DNA of 64,000 nt from Hydrogenophaga sp. (lineage in GTDB: Bacteria; Pseudomonadota; Gammaproteobacteria; Burkholderiales; Burkholderiaceae_C). Below are positions 30,422-43,135 of the stretch, in pieces (within the stretch, counting starts at the first letter, position 1; each line of letters begins with the position of its first letter). Below the pieces are notes generated by a model. It did no database searches and was not told the origin of the DNA. It saw nothing but the letters and a program-made list of their open reading frames with translations. Location of the stretch: contig NZ_JAUCZF010000009.1 in NCBI RefSeq assembly GCF_030373245.1, positions 124,001 through 188,000 on the forward strand. The letters run 5' to 3'. The translations under genes and the position numbers were made by a program.

Positions 30422-32104
30422 ATGAATGCACCCGCCCCACTGCGCGCCGTCCTGCCCGAGCAGGTCGACTACCGCACCCATCCCGACCAATACCACCACT
30501 GGACCCTGAGCGTGGATGGCCCGGTCGCCACGCTGGCCGCCGACTTCGACGAGAACGCCGGCCTGCGCCCGGGCTACAAGCTCAAGCTCAACAGCTACGA
30601 CCTGGGTGTGGACATTGAGCTGAACGACGCCATCCAGCGCATCCGCTTCGAGCACCCGGCCGTGCGCACCGTGGTGATCACCAGCGCCAAGGACAAGGTG
30701 TTCTGTTCCGGAGCCAACATCTTCATGCTCGGCGTCAGCAGCCACGCCTGGAAGGTGAACTTCTGCAAGTTCACCAACGAGACGCGCAACGGCCTGGAAG
30801 ATTCTTCGAAGCACAGCGGACTGAAGTTTCTGGCAGCGGTCAACGGCGCCTGCGCCGGCGGCGGCTACGAACTGGCCCTGGCCTGCGACGAAATCATCCT
30901 GGTAGACGACCGCAGCAGCGCCGTCAGCCTGCCTGAAGTGCCGCTGCTCGGCGTCTTGCCCGGTACTGGCGGCCTGACCCGCGTGACCGACAAGCGCAAG
31001 GTGCGCCACGACCTGGCCGACATCTTCTGTACCACCAACGAAGGCGTGCGCGGCCAGAAGGCCAAAGACTGGCGTCTGGTGGACGACATCGCCAAGCCGG
31101 CTGTTTTCGCCGAAAGAATCCAGGCGCGCGCGCTGAAGCTGGCCGAGCTGAGCGACCGCCCGGCCAGCGCTCAGGGCGTCAAGCTCACCCCGCTGGCGCG
31201 CCAGATCCACAGCGACTCGATCGCCTACCAACACGTCTCCGTGGAGATCGACCGCGCCAAACGCACCGCCACTTGGACTGTGAAGGCACCCACCGGCGCG
31301 CAGCCCGCCGACGTGGCCGCGATCGAGGCCGCCGGCGCTGCCTGGTACCCGCTGCAGATGGCGCGCGAACTGGAAGACGCCATCCTGCACATGCGCACCA
31401 ACGAACTGGAGATCGGCACCTGGCTGATCAAGACCCAGGGTGACGCCGCTGCCGTGCTCGCCATGGATGCGACGCTGCTGGCTCACCAGGACCACTGGCT
31501 GGTCCGCGAGACCATGGGGCTGCTGCGCCGCACATTCAGCCGCCTGGACGTGTCCTCGCGCAGCCTGTTCGCACTGATCGAAGCCGGTTCCTGTTTTGTC
31601 GGCAGCTTTCTGGAACTGGCCCTGGCCTGTGACCGCAGCTACCACCTGGCCCTGCCCGACGACGAGGCCAGCGCACCCAGGATCGCGGTGGGCGAGGTCA
31701 ACTTCGGCGCCTACCCCATGGCCACCGACCAGAGCCGCCTGGCGCGCCGCTTCTATGGCGACGAAGCGCACCTGGCTGCCGTGCGCGCCCAGATCGGTCA
31801 GCTGCTGGACGCCGACGCCGCGTTTGCCCTGGGCCTGGTCACCGCCAATCCCGACGACATCGACTGGGCCGACGAGGTCCGCCTCGCCATCGAGGAGCGG
31901 GTGGCCATGAACCCCGATGCACTGACGGGCATGGAAGCCAACCTGCGCTTCAACGGTGTGGAAACCATGGCGACCCGTGTCTTCGGCCGCCTCACTGCCT
32001 GGCAGAACTGGATCTTCCAGCGGCCCAATGCGGTGGGTGACAAAGGCGCGCTCAAGGTCTACGGCAAAGGCGACAAGGCGGTCTTCGACTGGACCCGTGT
32101 CTGA
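30422..32104 (+). CDS. boxC: 2,3-epoxybenzoyl-CoA dihydrolase (benzoyl-CoA-dihydrodiol lyase)
   Basis: Two enoyl-CoA hydratase-like halves: VITSAKDKVFCSGANIFML, VNGACAGGGYELALACDEI; next to boxB; ATG at 30422. Confidence 0.95.
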   Translation: MNAPAPLRAVLPEQVDYRTHPDQYHHWTLSVDGPVATLAADFDENAGLRPGYKLKLNSYDLGVDIELNDAIQRIRFEHPAVRTVVITSAKDKVFCSGANIFMLGVSSHAWKVNFCKFTNETRNGLEDSSKHSGLKFLAAVNGACAGGGYELALACDEIILVDDRSSAVSLPEVPLLGVLPGTGGLTRVTDKRKVRHDLADIFCTTNEGVRGQKAKDWRLVDDIAKPAVFAERIQARALKLAELSDRPASAQGVKLTPLARQIHSDSIAYQHVSVEIDRAKRTATWTVKAPTGAQPADVAAIEAAGAAWYPLQMARELEDAILHMRTNELEIGTWLIKTQGDAAAVLAMDATLLAHQDHWLVRETMGLLRRTFSRLDVSSRSLFALIEAGSCFVGSFLELALACDRSYHLALPDDEASAPRIAVGEVNFGAYPMATDQSRLARRFYGDEAHLAAVRAQIGQLLDADAAFALGLVTANPDDIDWADEVRLAIEERVAMNPDALTGMEANLRFNGVETMATRVFGRLTAWQNWIFQRPNAVGDKGALKVYGKGDKAVFDWTRV

Positions 32105-32196
32105 ACCCCGTCTCAATTTGACGTTGTGCAGCACGGTCCGGGCGGGGTGCTGCAACCGAACAACTTCCCCCGAGCTTTCTGATCCGGAGATTCCCC

Positions 32197-33624
<1,428 letters not shown>

Positions 33625-33911
33625 CCCCCCGCGCCGCCTTCGGCGTCACCCCCCAGGGGGCAATGCCTGCGGGCCGGGAGACCCGGACCCGCGGCATTCT
33701 GGGTTGAAGTCACGCGATGCGGATCGGGACAGGGAAGCAAAGGTGTTTCTCTTGCCTTTCCTCGCCAACAAGCATGGGCTGGGCCGGCAGACGCAGTGAA
33801 GTAAGGGAGGAGCCGGCCGAAGGTCGGCGGGGGACATGAACGAAGTGTGCCGACCCAGCTCGTGCGCTGCCACCACGAAGTCAACCGAACAGAAGCCGAA
33901 GAGAAACCAAG

Positions 33912-35186
33912 ATGAACGCACCCGCCGAAGCCGCCGTCATCCAGCAGCACCTGATCGATCCCGAGATCTGCATCCGCTGCAATACCTGCGAAGCCACCTG
34001 CCCGGTGGGCGCGATCACGCACGACTCGCGCAACTACGTGGTCGATGCCGAGAAGTGCAACCTGTGCATGGCCTGCGTGCCACCCTGCCCGACCGGCTCC
34101 ATCGACAACTGGCGCACCATGCCACGCATTCGCGCCTACTCGGTCGAAGAGCAGCTGACCTGGGACGAGCTGCCCGCTGAATTGCCGACCGAGGCGCTGG
34201 CCGAGGCGGATGAGCCGGATGCCAAGCCTGCTGCTGCCGCGCCAGCGCGCTCCACTGCCGCGGATGCCGAGCCTGTGTTCCACAGCGGGCAATACGGAGC
34301 GACGTTGCCGCCCTGGTCGGCCGCACATCCCTACACCAACCTCTATGGTCCCAAAGCCGCCGACAAACACATCACGGCGAAAGTCACCGGCAACTTCCGC
34401 GTGACCGAAGTCGGCAGCGACTACGACACGCACCACATCGTGCTTGACTTCGGCGCTATCCCCTTTCCCGTGCTCGAAGGCCAGTCCATCGGCATCGTGC
34501 CGCCGGGCACCGACAGCCAGGGCAAGCCACATCATGCGCGACAGTATACGGTGGCCAGCGCCCGCAACGGCGAACGTCCCGGCTACAACAACGTGTCGCT
34601 CACCATCAAGCGCGTGCTGCAGGACCACCAGGGCCGCCCGGTTCGCGGGGTGGCCAGCAACTTCATGTGCGATCTCAAGGTGGGCGACCATGTGCAGGTG
34701 ATCGGACCGTTTGGTGCCAGTTTCCTCATGCCCAACCACCCGCGCTCCAACATCGTCATGATCTGCACCGGCACCGGAAGCGCGCCGATGCGCGCCATGA
34801 CCGAGTGGCGTCGCCGGCTGAGAGCCACAGGCAAATTCGAGGGCGGCAAGCTGCTGCTGTTCTTTGGCGCCCGCACCCAGGAAGAGCTGCCGTATTTTGG
34901 TCCGCTGCAAAGCCTGCCCAAGGATTTCATCGACAGCCATTTCGCCTTCAGCCGCACCCTGGGACAACCCAAGAGGTATGTGCAGGACGCGATGCGTGAG
35001 CGCGCAGCAGACCTCGCGCGCTTGCTCACCGATGCCAACAGCTACTTTTTCGTCTGTGGCCTCAAGGCCATGGAAGAGGGTGTGGTGCTGGCGCTCAAGG
35101 ACATCGCCACAGGCGCGGGACTTGACTGGGACGAAGTGGGTGCGTCGCTCAAGCGCGATGGCCGCCTGCACCTGGAAACCTATTAA
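33912..35186 (+). CDS. boxA: Benzoyl-CoA 2,3-epoxidase reductase subunit BoxA
   Basis: Two 4Fe-4S motifs ([24 protein letters not shown]) plus FNR-like FAD/NAD domain ([10 protein letters not shown]). Confidence 0.95.
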   Translation: MNAPAEAAVIQQHLIDPEICIRCNTCEATCPVGAITHDSRNYVVDAEKCNLCMACVPPCPTGSIDNWRTMPRIRAYSVEEQLTWDELPAELPTEALAEADEPDAKPAAAAPARSTAADAEPVFHSGQYGATLPPWSAAHPYTNLYGPKAADKHITAKVTGNFRVTEVGSDYDTHHIVLDFGAIPFPVLEGQSIGIVPPGTDSQGKPHHARQYTVASARNGERPGYNNVSLTIKRVLQDHQGRPVRGVASNFMCDLKVGDHVQVIGPFGASFLMPNHPRSNIVMICTGTGSAPMRAMTEWRRRLRATGKFEGGKLLLFFGARTQEELPYFGPLQSLPKDFIDSHFAFSRTLGQPKRYVQDAMRERAADLARLLTDANSYFFVCGLKAMEEGVVLALKDIATGAGLDWDEVGASLKRDGRLHLETY

Positions 35187-35523
35187 GGCTCGTCCACCCG
35201 GTCTTCGTGGGTGCATTGCAAAAAAATGTGACCATGTGCAAGGTGCGAAACGCGGGTGGACCATTTCTTCGGCAAGGTGTTTGCAACGCCGTGTGTGGAC
35301 TCTTTGGCCGCACCTCGTTCGCACTTAAAAGAAAAGTGTGCACACGCCCTGGTCGTTTGCTGCAACAGCAAACCGCTTGCGGCGCGGTCGGTGCGATGAA
35401 TTTCTTCGGCGCCCCGCGGGTGCCCAACAGCCATCCGCGTGCGTCGAGTCGTATGCTCATGGTGGTGAGCATCCAGCCTCCCTGTCTGCGCCCAGCGCTT
35501 CAACGCCTTTCATCATTCAAGAC

Positions 35524-36726
<1,203 letters not shown>

Positions 36727-36728
36727 CG

Positions 36729-38516
36729 ATGGCGGGTGCCGCCGTCCTGGGCAGCCCCGAGGCCTTGCGCGCGACCGCTCGCGTGCCGCGTTCTCGACCC
36801 AAGGGCCGGGCTGTCGATGCCGCTGCGCTGGCGTTGGTGAACCGGCTCATCGGTCCCGCAGCGCCCGACGGCCATCCGCGCGACCAGCTCATCGAGCATC
36901 TGCACCGCATCAACGATCACTGCAACGGCCTGCCCGATACCCATCTGGTGGCGCTGGCGCAGGTGATGCGCCTGTCGGTGGCCGAGGTGTTCGAGGTCGC
37001 GAGCTTCTATCACCACTTCGAGATCCTGCGCGACGGCGCTGTTGCGCCTGGCCTCACGGTGCGCGTATGTGATGGCCTGTCGTGCCAGCTTGCAGGTGCT
37101 GCGCCGCTGCTGGCGGACCTGCAAGCCCGATTGCCGCTTTTGCTTGGCCGCGACGATATGCGCGTCATCCCGGCGCCCTGTGTGGGCCGCTGCGAGCAGG
37201 CGCCGGCCGTGCAGGTCGGGCAATGGCCGCTGGGTGATGCCACCACCGATACCGTGGTGGCCATGGCCGCTGCGGCTCCATTGCGGTTTGAAGACGCCAC
37301 CTGGGCGCTGCCCGATGCCGCAAAAGCTTGCGTCGCGCCCGAGCCCATGGACTTCGCTGCCTACCGCGCACAGGGCGGCTACGCCCTGGCCGCTGCGCTG
37401 GCGAGCGGTGAGCGCAGCGCCGACGCGGTGATCGAAGCGCTGGAGCACGCCAGCCTGCGAGGCCTGGGCGGCGCGGGTTTTCCGGCGGGTCGCAAATGGC
37501 GCATCGTGCGCGACCAACCCGCGCCGCGCCTGATGGCAGTGAACATCGACGAGGGCGAACCCGGCACCTTCAAGGACCGCTGGTACCTGGAGCGCGATCC
37601 CCATCGTTTTCTCGAAGGCGTGTTGATCGCCGCCCATGTGGTGGGTTGCGACGCCGTGTATCTCTACCTGCGCGACGAGTACCACCACGCGCGCCGCCTG
37701 CTGCAGCAGGCACTGGCCGACCTGCAGGCCAAGTCGCCTTGCGCCCAGCCGCACATCGAGCTGCGGCGCGGCGCGGGCGCCTACATCTGTGGCGAAGAGT
37801 CGGCCATGATCGAAAGCATCGAAGGCAAGCGCGGCGAGCCTCGGCTGAGACCTCCCTACATCGCGCAGAAAGGTTTGTTTGGGCGACCGACGCTGGAGCA
37901 CAACTTCGAAACCCTTTACTGGGTGCGCGAGATAGTGGAGCGCGGCGGCGAATGGTTTGCCGCCCAGGGTCGCCACGGCCGCAAAGGGCTGCGCAGCTTC
38001 AGCGTGAGCGGGCGCGTGAAGTCGCCGGGTGTGAAGCTCGCCCCGGCCGGCATCACGCTGCGCGAACTGATTGATGAACACTGCGGCGGCATGGCCGATG
38101 GCCATACCCTGTACGCCTATCTGCCCGGTGGCGCCAGTGGCGGCATCTTGCCGGCGCGACTGGCTGATGTGCCGCTGGACTTCGACACCTTGCAGCCGCA
38201 TGGCTGCTTCATCGGCTCGGCGGCGGTGGTGGTGCTCAGTCAGCACGACAGCGCGCGCGAGGCGGCGCTGAACCAGATGCGCTTCTTTGCGCATGAGAGC
38301 TGCGGCCAGTGCACGCCTTGCCGCACCGGCACCGACAAGGCCTCGCGGCTGATGGAACTCGCGAAATGGGACGTGGCCACTTTGCAGGACCTGGCCACGG
38401 TGATGGCAGATGCCTCCATTTGCGGTCTAGGCCAGGCCGCGCCCAACCCGTTGCGCTGCGTGATCGAGTTCTTTCCGCACGAGATCGGCTTGGCCCCATC
38501 GGGAAATGTCGCATGA
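36729..38516 (+). CDS. fdsB: NAD-dependent formate dehydrogenase, fused gamma (NuoE-like) and beta (NuoF-like) subunits
   Basis: N-terminal NuoE-like CDGLSCQLAG...CVGRCEQAP; C-terminal NuoF-like RGAGAYICGEESAMIESIEGKRGEPRLRPPYIAQKGLFG, CGQCTPCRTG. Confidence 0.87.
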   Translation: MAGAAVLGSPEALRATARVPRSRPKGRAVDAAALALVNRLIGPAAPDGHPRDQLIEHLHRINDHCNGLPDTHLVALAQVMRLSVAEVFEVASFYHHFEILRDGAVAPGLTVRVCDGLSCQLAGAAPLLADLQARLPLLLGRDDMRVIPAPCVGRCEQAPAVQVGQWPLGDATTDTVVAMAAAAPLRFEDATWALPDAAKACVAPEPMDFAAYRAQGGYALAAALASGERSADAVIEALEHASLRGLGGAGFPAGRKWRIVRDQPAPRLMAVNIDEGEPGTFKDRWYLERDPHRFLEGVLIAAHVVGCDAVYLYLRDEYHHARRLLQQALADLQAKSPCAQPHIELRRGAGAYICGEESAMIESIEGKRGEPRLRPPYIAQKGLFGRPTLEHNFETLYWVREIVERGGEWFAAQGRHGRKGLRSFSVSGRVKSPGVKLAPAGITLRELIDEHCGGMADGHTLYAYLPGGASGGILPARLADVPLDFDTLQPHGCFIGSAAVVVLSQHDSAREAALNQMRFFAHESCGQCTPCRTGTDKASRLMELAKWDVATLQDLATVMADASICGLGQAAPNPLRCVIEFFPHEIGLAPSGNVA

Positions 38517-41413
38517 ACGCCCGACTGCCCCCCATCGCCTGGCCCGAGGGTGTGCGCCGCCACGGCACGCACACGCCTGCTCAGGGCGATGCCACCGTGG
38601 CCTTCACGCTCGACGGCCAGCCCGCGCTGGCGCGCGAGGGCGAATCCATCCTGCACGCGGCACAGCGCCATGGCGTGGCCATTCCCCACCTGTGCCACAG
38701 CAACGGCCTGCGCCCCGATGGCAACTGCCGTGCCTGCGTGGTCGAGGTGGCGGGCGAGCGCGTGCTGGCTGCGAGCTGCTGCCGGACGGTGACGCCCGGC
38801 ATGGACGTGAAGGCCCAGAGCGAGCGTGCGTTGAAAAGTCAGCGACTCGTGCTGGAGTTGCTGGCGGCCGACATGCCGCATCCCGAGCAGGCCGGCGAAC
38901 TGAGCGACTGGCTTTCGCAAACGGGCGTGAGGGTGCGCCCGGCGCTCGCCGCCCTGCAACGCGAACAACCCGCGCCCGACCTCAGCCACCCCGCGATGGC
39001 GGTGAACCTGGACGCCTGCATCCAGTGCACCCGCTGCGTGCGCGCCTGCCGCGAAGAGCAGGTGAACGACGTGATCGGCATGGCGCAGCGTGGCGCCCAC
39101 ACCCAGGTGGTGTTCGACCTCGCCGACCCCATGGGCGCAAGCAGTTGCGTGGCCTGCGGCGAGTGTGTGCAGGCCTGTCCTACCGGCGCGCTGAGTGTGA
39201 AAGCGCCGGGCGCCGCCGTCTTGCCCAACGGCCAGCTCAAGGTCGACCGCGAGGTGGACAGCGTCTGCCCCTTCTGCGGCGTGGGTTGTCTGCTCACCTA
39301 CCAGGTGCAGGACGCCACCATCGAAACCCCCGAGCGCATCGTGGCGGTGCAAGGCCGCGACGGGCCGGCCAACGGCGGGCGGCTCTGCGTCAAAGGCCGC
39401 TTTGGTTTTGATTACGTGCACCATCCCGAGCGACTCACGCGCCCGCTGGTGCGCATCGCCGGCGTGGCCAAAGACCCGGCCCACATCACCCACAAGCCCG
39501 ACTGGCGCAGCGTGTTCCGCGAAGCCAGCTGGTACGAAGCCCTCACCCTGGCCGCTGGCGGACTCAAAGCGCTCCGCGAAACGCACGGCCCCGCGTCGCT
39601 CGCCGGCTTCGGCTCGGCCAAGGGCAGCAACGAAGAGGCCTACCTGTTTCAGAAACTGGTGCGCACCGCCTTTGGCAACCACAACGTCGACCACTGCACC
39701 CGCCTGTGCCACGCCTCCAGCGTGGCCGCGCTGCTCGAAGGCGTGGGCTCGGGCGCGGTCAGCAACCCCGTGAGCGATGTCGAGCAGGCCGATTTCATTC
39801 TGCTCATCGGCGCCAACCCCACCAGCAACCACCCGGTGGCTGCGAGCTGGATGAAAAACGCGGCCCAGCGCGGCGCGCGCATCGTGCTGGCCGACCCGCG
39901 CCGCACCGACATCGCCCGCCACGCCTGGCGCACGCTGCAGTTCCGCCCCGATACCGATGTGGCCCTGCTCAACGCGCTGCTGCACGTGATCTTTGAAGAG
40001 AACCTGGTCGACGCCGCGTTCGTGGCCGAGCGGGTCGATCATGTGCAGGCGGTGCGCCAAGCGGTGCAGGCGTTCAGCCCCGAAGCCATGGCGCCGGTCT
40101 GCGGCATCGACGCCGCCACCCTGCGCGAAGTGGCGCGTGCCTACGCCACCAGCGAGCGCGCCATGATCCTCTGGGGCATGGGCGTGAGCCAGCACATCCA
40201 CGGCACCGACAACGTGCGCTGCCTGATCGCGCTGGCCAGCCTCACCGGGCAGATCGGCCGTCCCGGCACCGGCCTTCATCCGCTGCGAGGGCAGAACAAC
40301 GTGCAGGGAGCGAGCGATGCCGGCCTCATCCCCTTCATGCTGCCCAACTACCAGCCAGTGAACCAGGCCGAGGTGAAGCGCTGGTTTGAACACTTCTGGG
40401 GCGCGCCGCTGTCCGCTGTGCCTGGCCTCACCGTGGTGGAAATCCTGCGCGCGGCCGAGCGGCCGGCTGACGATCCTGCGCGCATTCGCGGCCTCTATGT
40501 GATGGGCGAAAACCCCGCCATGAGCGACCCCGACCTGAACCACGCGCGCCACGCCCTGGCCAGCCTCGATCACCTGGTGGTGCAAGACATCTTCCTCACC
40601 GAAACCGCCTGGCTGGCTGACGTGGTCCTGCCCGCCAGCGCCTGGCCCGAGAAAACCGGCACCGTGAGCAACACCGACCGCATGGTGCAGCTCGGCCGTC
40701 AGGCCATTGACCCTCCCGGCGAAGCGCGCGCCGATCTTTGGATCATCCAGCAGCTGGCCGAGCGCATCGGTCGCGCCGACGGGAAGGCCATGGGCTGGGC
40801 CTATGAGCAGCCTGGTGCCGAGCACCACGGCGTGGCCGCTGTGTACGAAGAAATGCGACAGGCCATGCACGCAGCCATTGGCGGCATCACCTGGACGCGC
40901 CTGGAGCGCGAGGGCAGCGTGACCTACCCCTGCCTGACCGAGGACGATCCCGGCCAACCCGTGGTGTTTGCTGACCACTTCCCCACCGCCGACGGCCGCG
41001 TGCAGCTCAAGCCCACCACACTCATCACCGCCGACGAGCAGCCCGATGCCGACTACCCCCTGGTGCTCATCACCGGCCGCCAGCTCGAACACTGGCACAC
41101 CGGCAGCATGACGCGCCGCGCCAGCATGCTCGACGCCATCGAACCCGCGCCCACCGCCTCCATGCACAGCGCCGACCTCGCCGCGCTCGGCGTGCAGGCC
41201 GGCGATCGCCTGCGCGTGCGCTCCCGACGCGGCAAGGTCGAGCTCACCGCCCGCGCCGACGATGGCATCCAGCGTGGCGTGGTCTTCATCCCGTTTGCCT
41301 ATGTGGAAGCCGCGGCCAACCTGCTGACCAACGCCGCGCTCGACCCGATGGGCAAGATCCCGGAGTTCAAGTACTGCGCCGTGCGGGTGGAAAAAGTGGG
41401 GAGTCCGGCCTAG
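38513..41413 (+). CDS. fdsA: Formate dehydrogenase subunit alpha (bis-MGD Mo/W enzyme, Cys-type)
   Basis: N-terminal 2Fe-2S (CHSNGLRPDGNCRAC), 4Fe-4S clusters (CIQCTRCVRAC, CVACGECVQAC, CPFCGVGC), active-site region DHCTRLCHASSVAALLE; ATGA overlap with the upstream gene. Confidence 0.92.
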   Translation: MNARLPPIAWPEGVRRHGTHTPAQGDATVAFTLDGQPALAREGESILHAAQRHGVAIPHLCHSNGLRPDGNCRACVVEVAGERVLAASCCRTVTPGMDVKAQSERALKSQRLVLELLAADMPHPEQAGELSDWLSQTGVRVRPALAALQREQPAPDLSHPAMAVNLDACIQCTRCVRACREEQVNDVIGMAQRGAHTQVVFDLADPMGASSCVACGECVQACPTGALSVKAPGAAVLPNGQLKVDREVDSVCPFCGVGCLLTYQVQDATIETPERIVAVQGRDGPANGGRLCVKGRFGFDYVHHPERLTRPLVRIAGVAKDPAHITHKPDWRSVFREASWYEALTLAAGGLKALRETHGPASLAGFGSAKGSNEEAYLFQKLVRTAFGNHNVDHCTRLCHASSVAALLEGVGSGAVSNPVSDVEQADFILLIGANPTSNHPVAASWMKNAAQRGARIVLADPRRTDIARHAWRTLQFRPDTDVALLNALLHVIFEENLVDAAFVAERVDHVQAVRQAVQAFSPEAMAPVCGIDAATLREVARAYATSERAMILWGMGVSQHIHGTDNVRCLIALASLTGQIGRPGTGLHPLRGQNNVQGASDAGLIPFMLPNYQPVNQAEVKRWFEHFWGAPLSAVPGLTVVEILRAAERPADDPARIRGLYVMGENPAMSDPDLNHARHALASLDHLVVQDIFLTETAWLADVVLPASAWPEKTGTVSNTDRMVQLGRQAIDPPGEARADLWIIQQLAERIGRADGKAMGWAYEQPGAEHHGVAAVYEEMRQAMHAAIGGITWTRLEREGSVTYPCLTEDDPGQPVVFADHFPTADGRVQLKPTTLITADEQPDADYPLVLITGRQLEHWHTGSMTRRASMLDAIEPAPTASMHSADLAALGVQAGDRLRVRSRRGKVELTARADDGIQRGVVFIPFAYVEAAANLLTNAALDPMGKIPEFKYCAVRVEKVGSPA

Positions 41414-41573
41414 GGTGGGTGCGGTCTGGCTCCCGCTCGTGCCTTCGGCAGGCGCCTTGTGTGGCGAGCATGTCGCGCCTACGCACGACAGGAACTGACA
41501 GAAGCGCCCACACAGCGTAAATTCGAGTGCACTGCATCTTTCGCAGACAACCGTTGACGTTCAAAGGAAGCAC

Positions 41574-42038
41574 ATGGCCACCCGCAAAACCACCAAGAAA
41601 AAATCTGAGCTCGCCACCGCAGGCGCAAACCTGAAGACCGCCGTCAAGGAAGTGGGCACCGCCGTGTCGCACAAGATCAGCAGCATCGTGAAGTCTGCCG
41701 AGAAGCAGCTCGCGAAGGCACAAGCAGAGTTGTCCAAAGCGGGTGCGTCCGCCGAGAAGTCGGTCAAGGCCGCCGAGAAGAAGCTCGAAGCCACCAAGCG
41801 CAGCACCAGCAAGCGACTGGCTGCGCTGCAAGTTGGCGCCGAACGCAAAGCCAAGGCGCTGCAAAAGGCGGTTGAGAAAGAAGCCACTTTGCTGAAGAAG
41901 GCCGTCGCTGCGAAGACCAAGACGGCCGCGCCGAAGAAGGCTGCTGTGAAACCCGCGGCCAAAGGAGCCGCCGCCAAGAAGACCACGGCCAAAAAGCCTG
42001 CAGCCAAGAAGGCAGCTGCCAAGAAGGCCGGCAACTAA
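41574..42038 (+). CDS. Histone H1-like DNA-binding protein (Ala/Lys-rich)
   Basis: Lys/Ala-rich tail KKTTAKKPAAKKAAAKKAGN, coiled-coil-like middle. Confidence 0.8.
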   Translation: MATRKTTKKKSELATAGANLKTAVKEVGTAVSHKISSIVKSAEKQLAKAQAELSKAGASAEKSVKAAEKKLEATKRSTSKRLAALQVGAERKAKALQKAVEKEATLLKKAVAAKTKTAAPKKAAVKPAAKGAAAKKTTAKKPAAKKAAAKKAGN

Positions 42039-42254
42039 GGCGATCTGCCGATGGGCCGGTGCCTCGGCATCGGCCTGAATCCTGCTCAGCCTGCTTCGGC
42101 CGTTATCGCCAGCGCCGACGGGGTGCTGTGCAAGCTTCTCTCCGGCCTGTGCCGCTTTGGCAATGCGCTCGCCTCAACTTGAAGGCGGCGATTTCAAGCG
42201 ACCGATCGCGTTGCTGGCTTGGAAACGCCCTTCAGCGTTTACCAGACGGCTCGC

Positions 42255-42554
42255 TCAGAGCGGGTCGCCCAGCAGCTTGGAGATGGCGGCGATGTTGGCC
42301 GGGCTGGGCACCTGTGGCTTCATCTCGTCTTCGGCGGCGGTCGCATTCTCGTGGGCCTGGATGGCTGCGACCATGGCGTACTGGTTGTCCCAGCTGAGGG
42401 TTTTGCCCGCTGGGCAGAGGTCGCGCAAGGTGCCGTACCAGTAGTAGCCATCCTTGCCGCCAAAGAGCTGGTCAATGCCACCCGCGTCGCCGGGGGAAAG
42501 ACCCTGGGCAGCGAGGATGAGCTTGAGTTTCTGGTGGGAGATGGAGTAGCGCAT
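42255..42554 (-). CDS. Hypothetical protein (~99 aa)
   Basis: MRYSISHQKLKLILAAQGLSPGDAGGIDQLFGGKDGYYWYGTLRDLCPAGKTLSWDNQYAM; non-biased composition. Confidence 0.65.
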   Translation of the reverse strand: MRYSISHQKLKLILAAQGLSPGDAGGIDQLFGGKDGYYWYGTLRDLCPAGKTLSWDNQYAMVAAIQAHENATAAEDEMKPQVPSPANIAAISKLLGDPL

Positions 42555-42634
42555 GGAGTTCCTGTGAGGTGTTGTGCAGGTGTTCGCAGGAGCAGATTGT
42601 CCAGTGAATGGGTCGCCGGCTGCTGGGTGAAGAA

Positions 42635-43135
42635 TCAGTTCCAGCCCGGGGCCTTGCGCAGCAGGAAGTTCATCGCTGGCTCGGTGGCCGCGCTGCCTTC
42701 GGCCGGGCGGCGCAGGCCGCGGATTTCGCGGCCGCAGTCGCCAGGCGCGCCTTCCCACACCGCGTCCATGCGCAGGCCATCAGCCGATTCGTCGAGGTTG
42801 AAGGCACCGCTGATCACATCGCCGGACACCAGCGCTTCGCGCTCAGCGCCGGGCGTGCTGCGCCTGAGGCTGCCCCGCACGCTGCCTGCGTACTCCGGAT
42901 GGCGCTCGAACCGCACCACGCCGCGTGAGGCGGGCGCCTGAGCGGTGCCGTTTTCGGGCCACAGGCTGAGCTGCCACTCGCCGTAGAGCTGTGGGCTGAT
43001 GAAGTCGCTCGCTGCGGTGCAGACGCCTGCAGGCGCCGTTGAGGAGGCGGGGGCGGAGCCTTGTGCGGCCGCCATGACGGCTGTCATCGCGAGCGGTAGC
43101 CACAGCAGGGGGAGGAACAGGTGACGCGCATTCAT
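42635..43135 (-). CDS. Hypothetical secreted protein
   Basis: Signal peptide MNARHLFLPLLWLPLAMTAVMAAAQG; start overlaps the downstream end of the rep-like helicase gene. Confidence 0.65.
   Translation of the reverse strand: MNARHLFLPLLWLPLAMTAVMAAAQGSAPASSTAPAGVCTAASDFISPQLYGEWQLSLWPENGTAQAPASRGVVRFERHPEYAGSVRGSLRRSTPGAEREALVSGDVISGAFNLDESADGLRMDAVWEGAPGDCGREIRGLRRPAEGSAATEPAMNFLLRKAPGWN

Noticed and set aside
38240-41167. 975-aa minus-strand ORF opposite fdsA
   Set aside because: Antisense shadow ORF of a clear FDH alpha subunit in high-GC DNA; His/Gly/Ala/Val-rich with no family signature.
38513-41413. Possible selenocysteine formate dehydrogenase
   Set aside because: Active-site region reads DHCTRLCHASS with Cys codons; no in-frame UGA.
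41900-42038. Repetitive AAGAAG-type stretch as a CRISPR or tandem DNA repeat
   Set aside because: Codon-level low complexity of the Lys/Ala-rich histone-like tail; no spacer/repeat structure.
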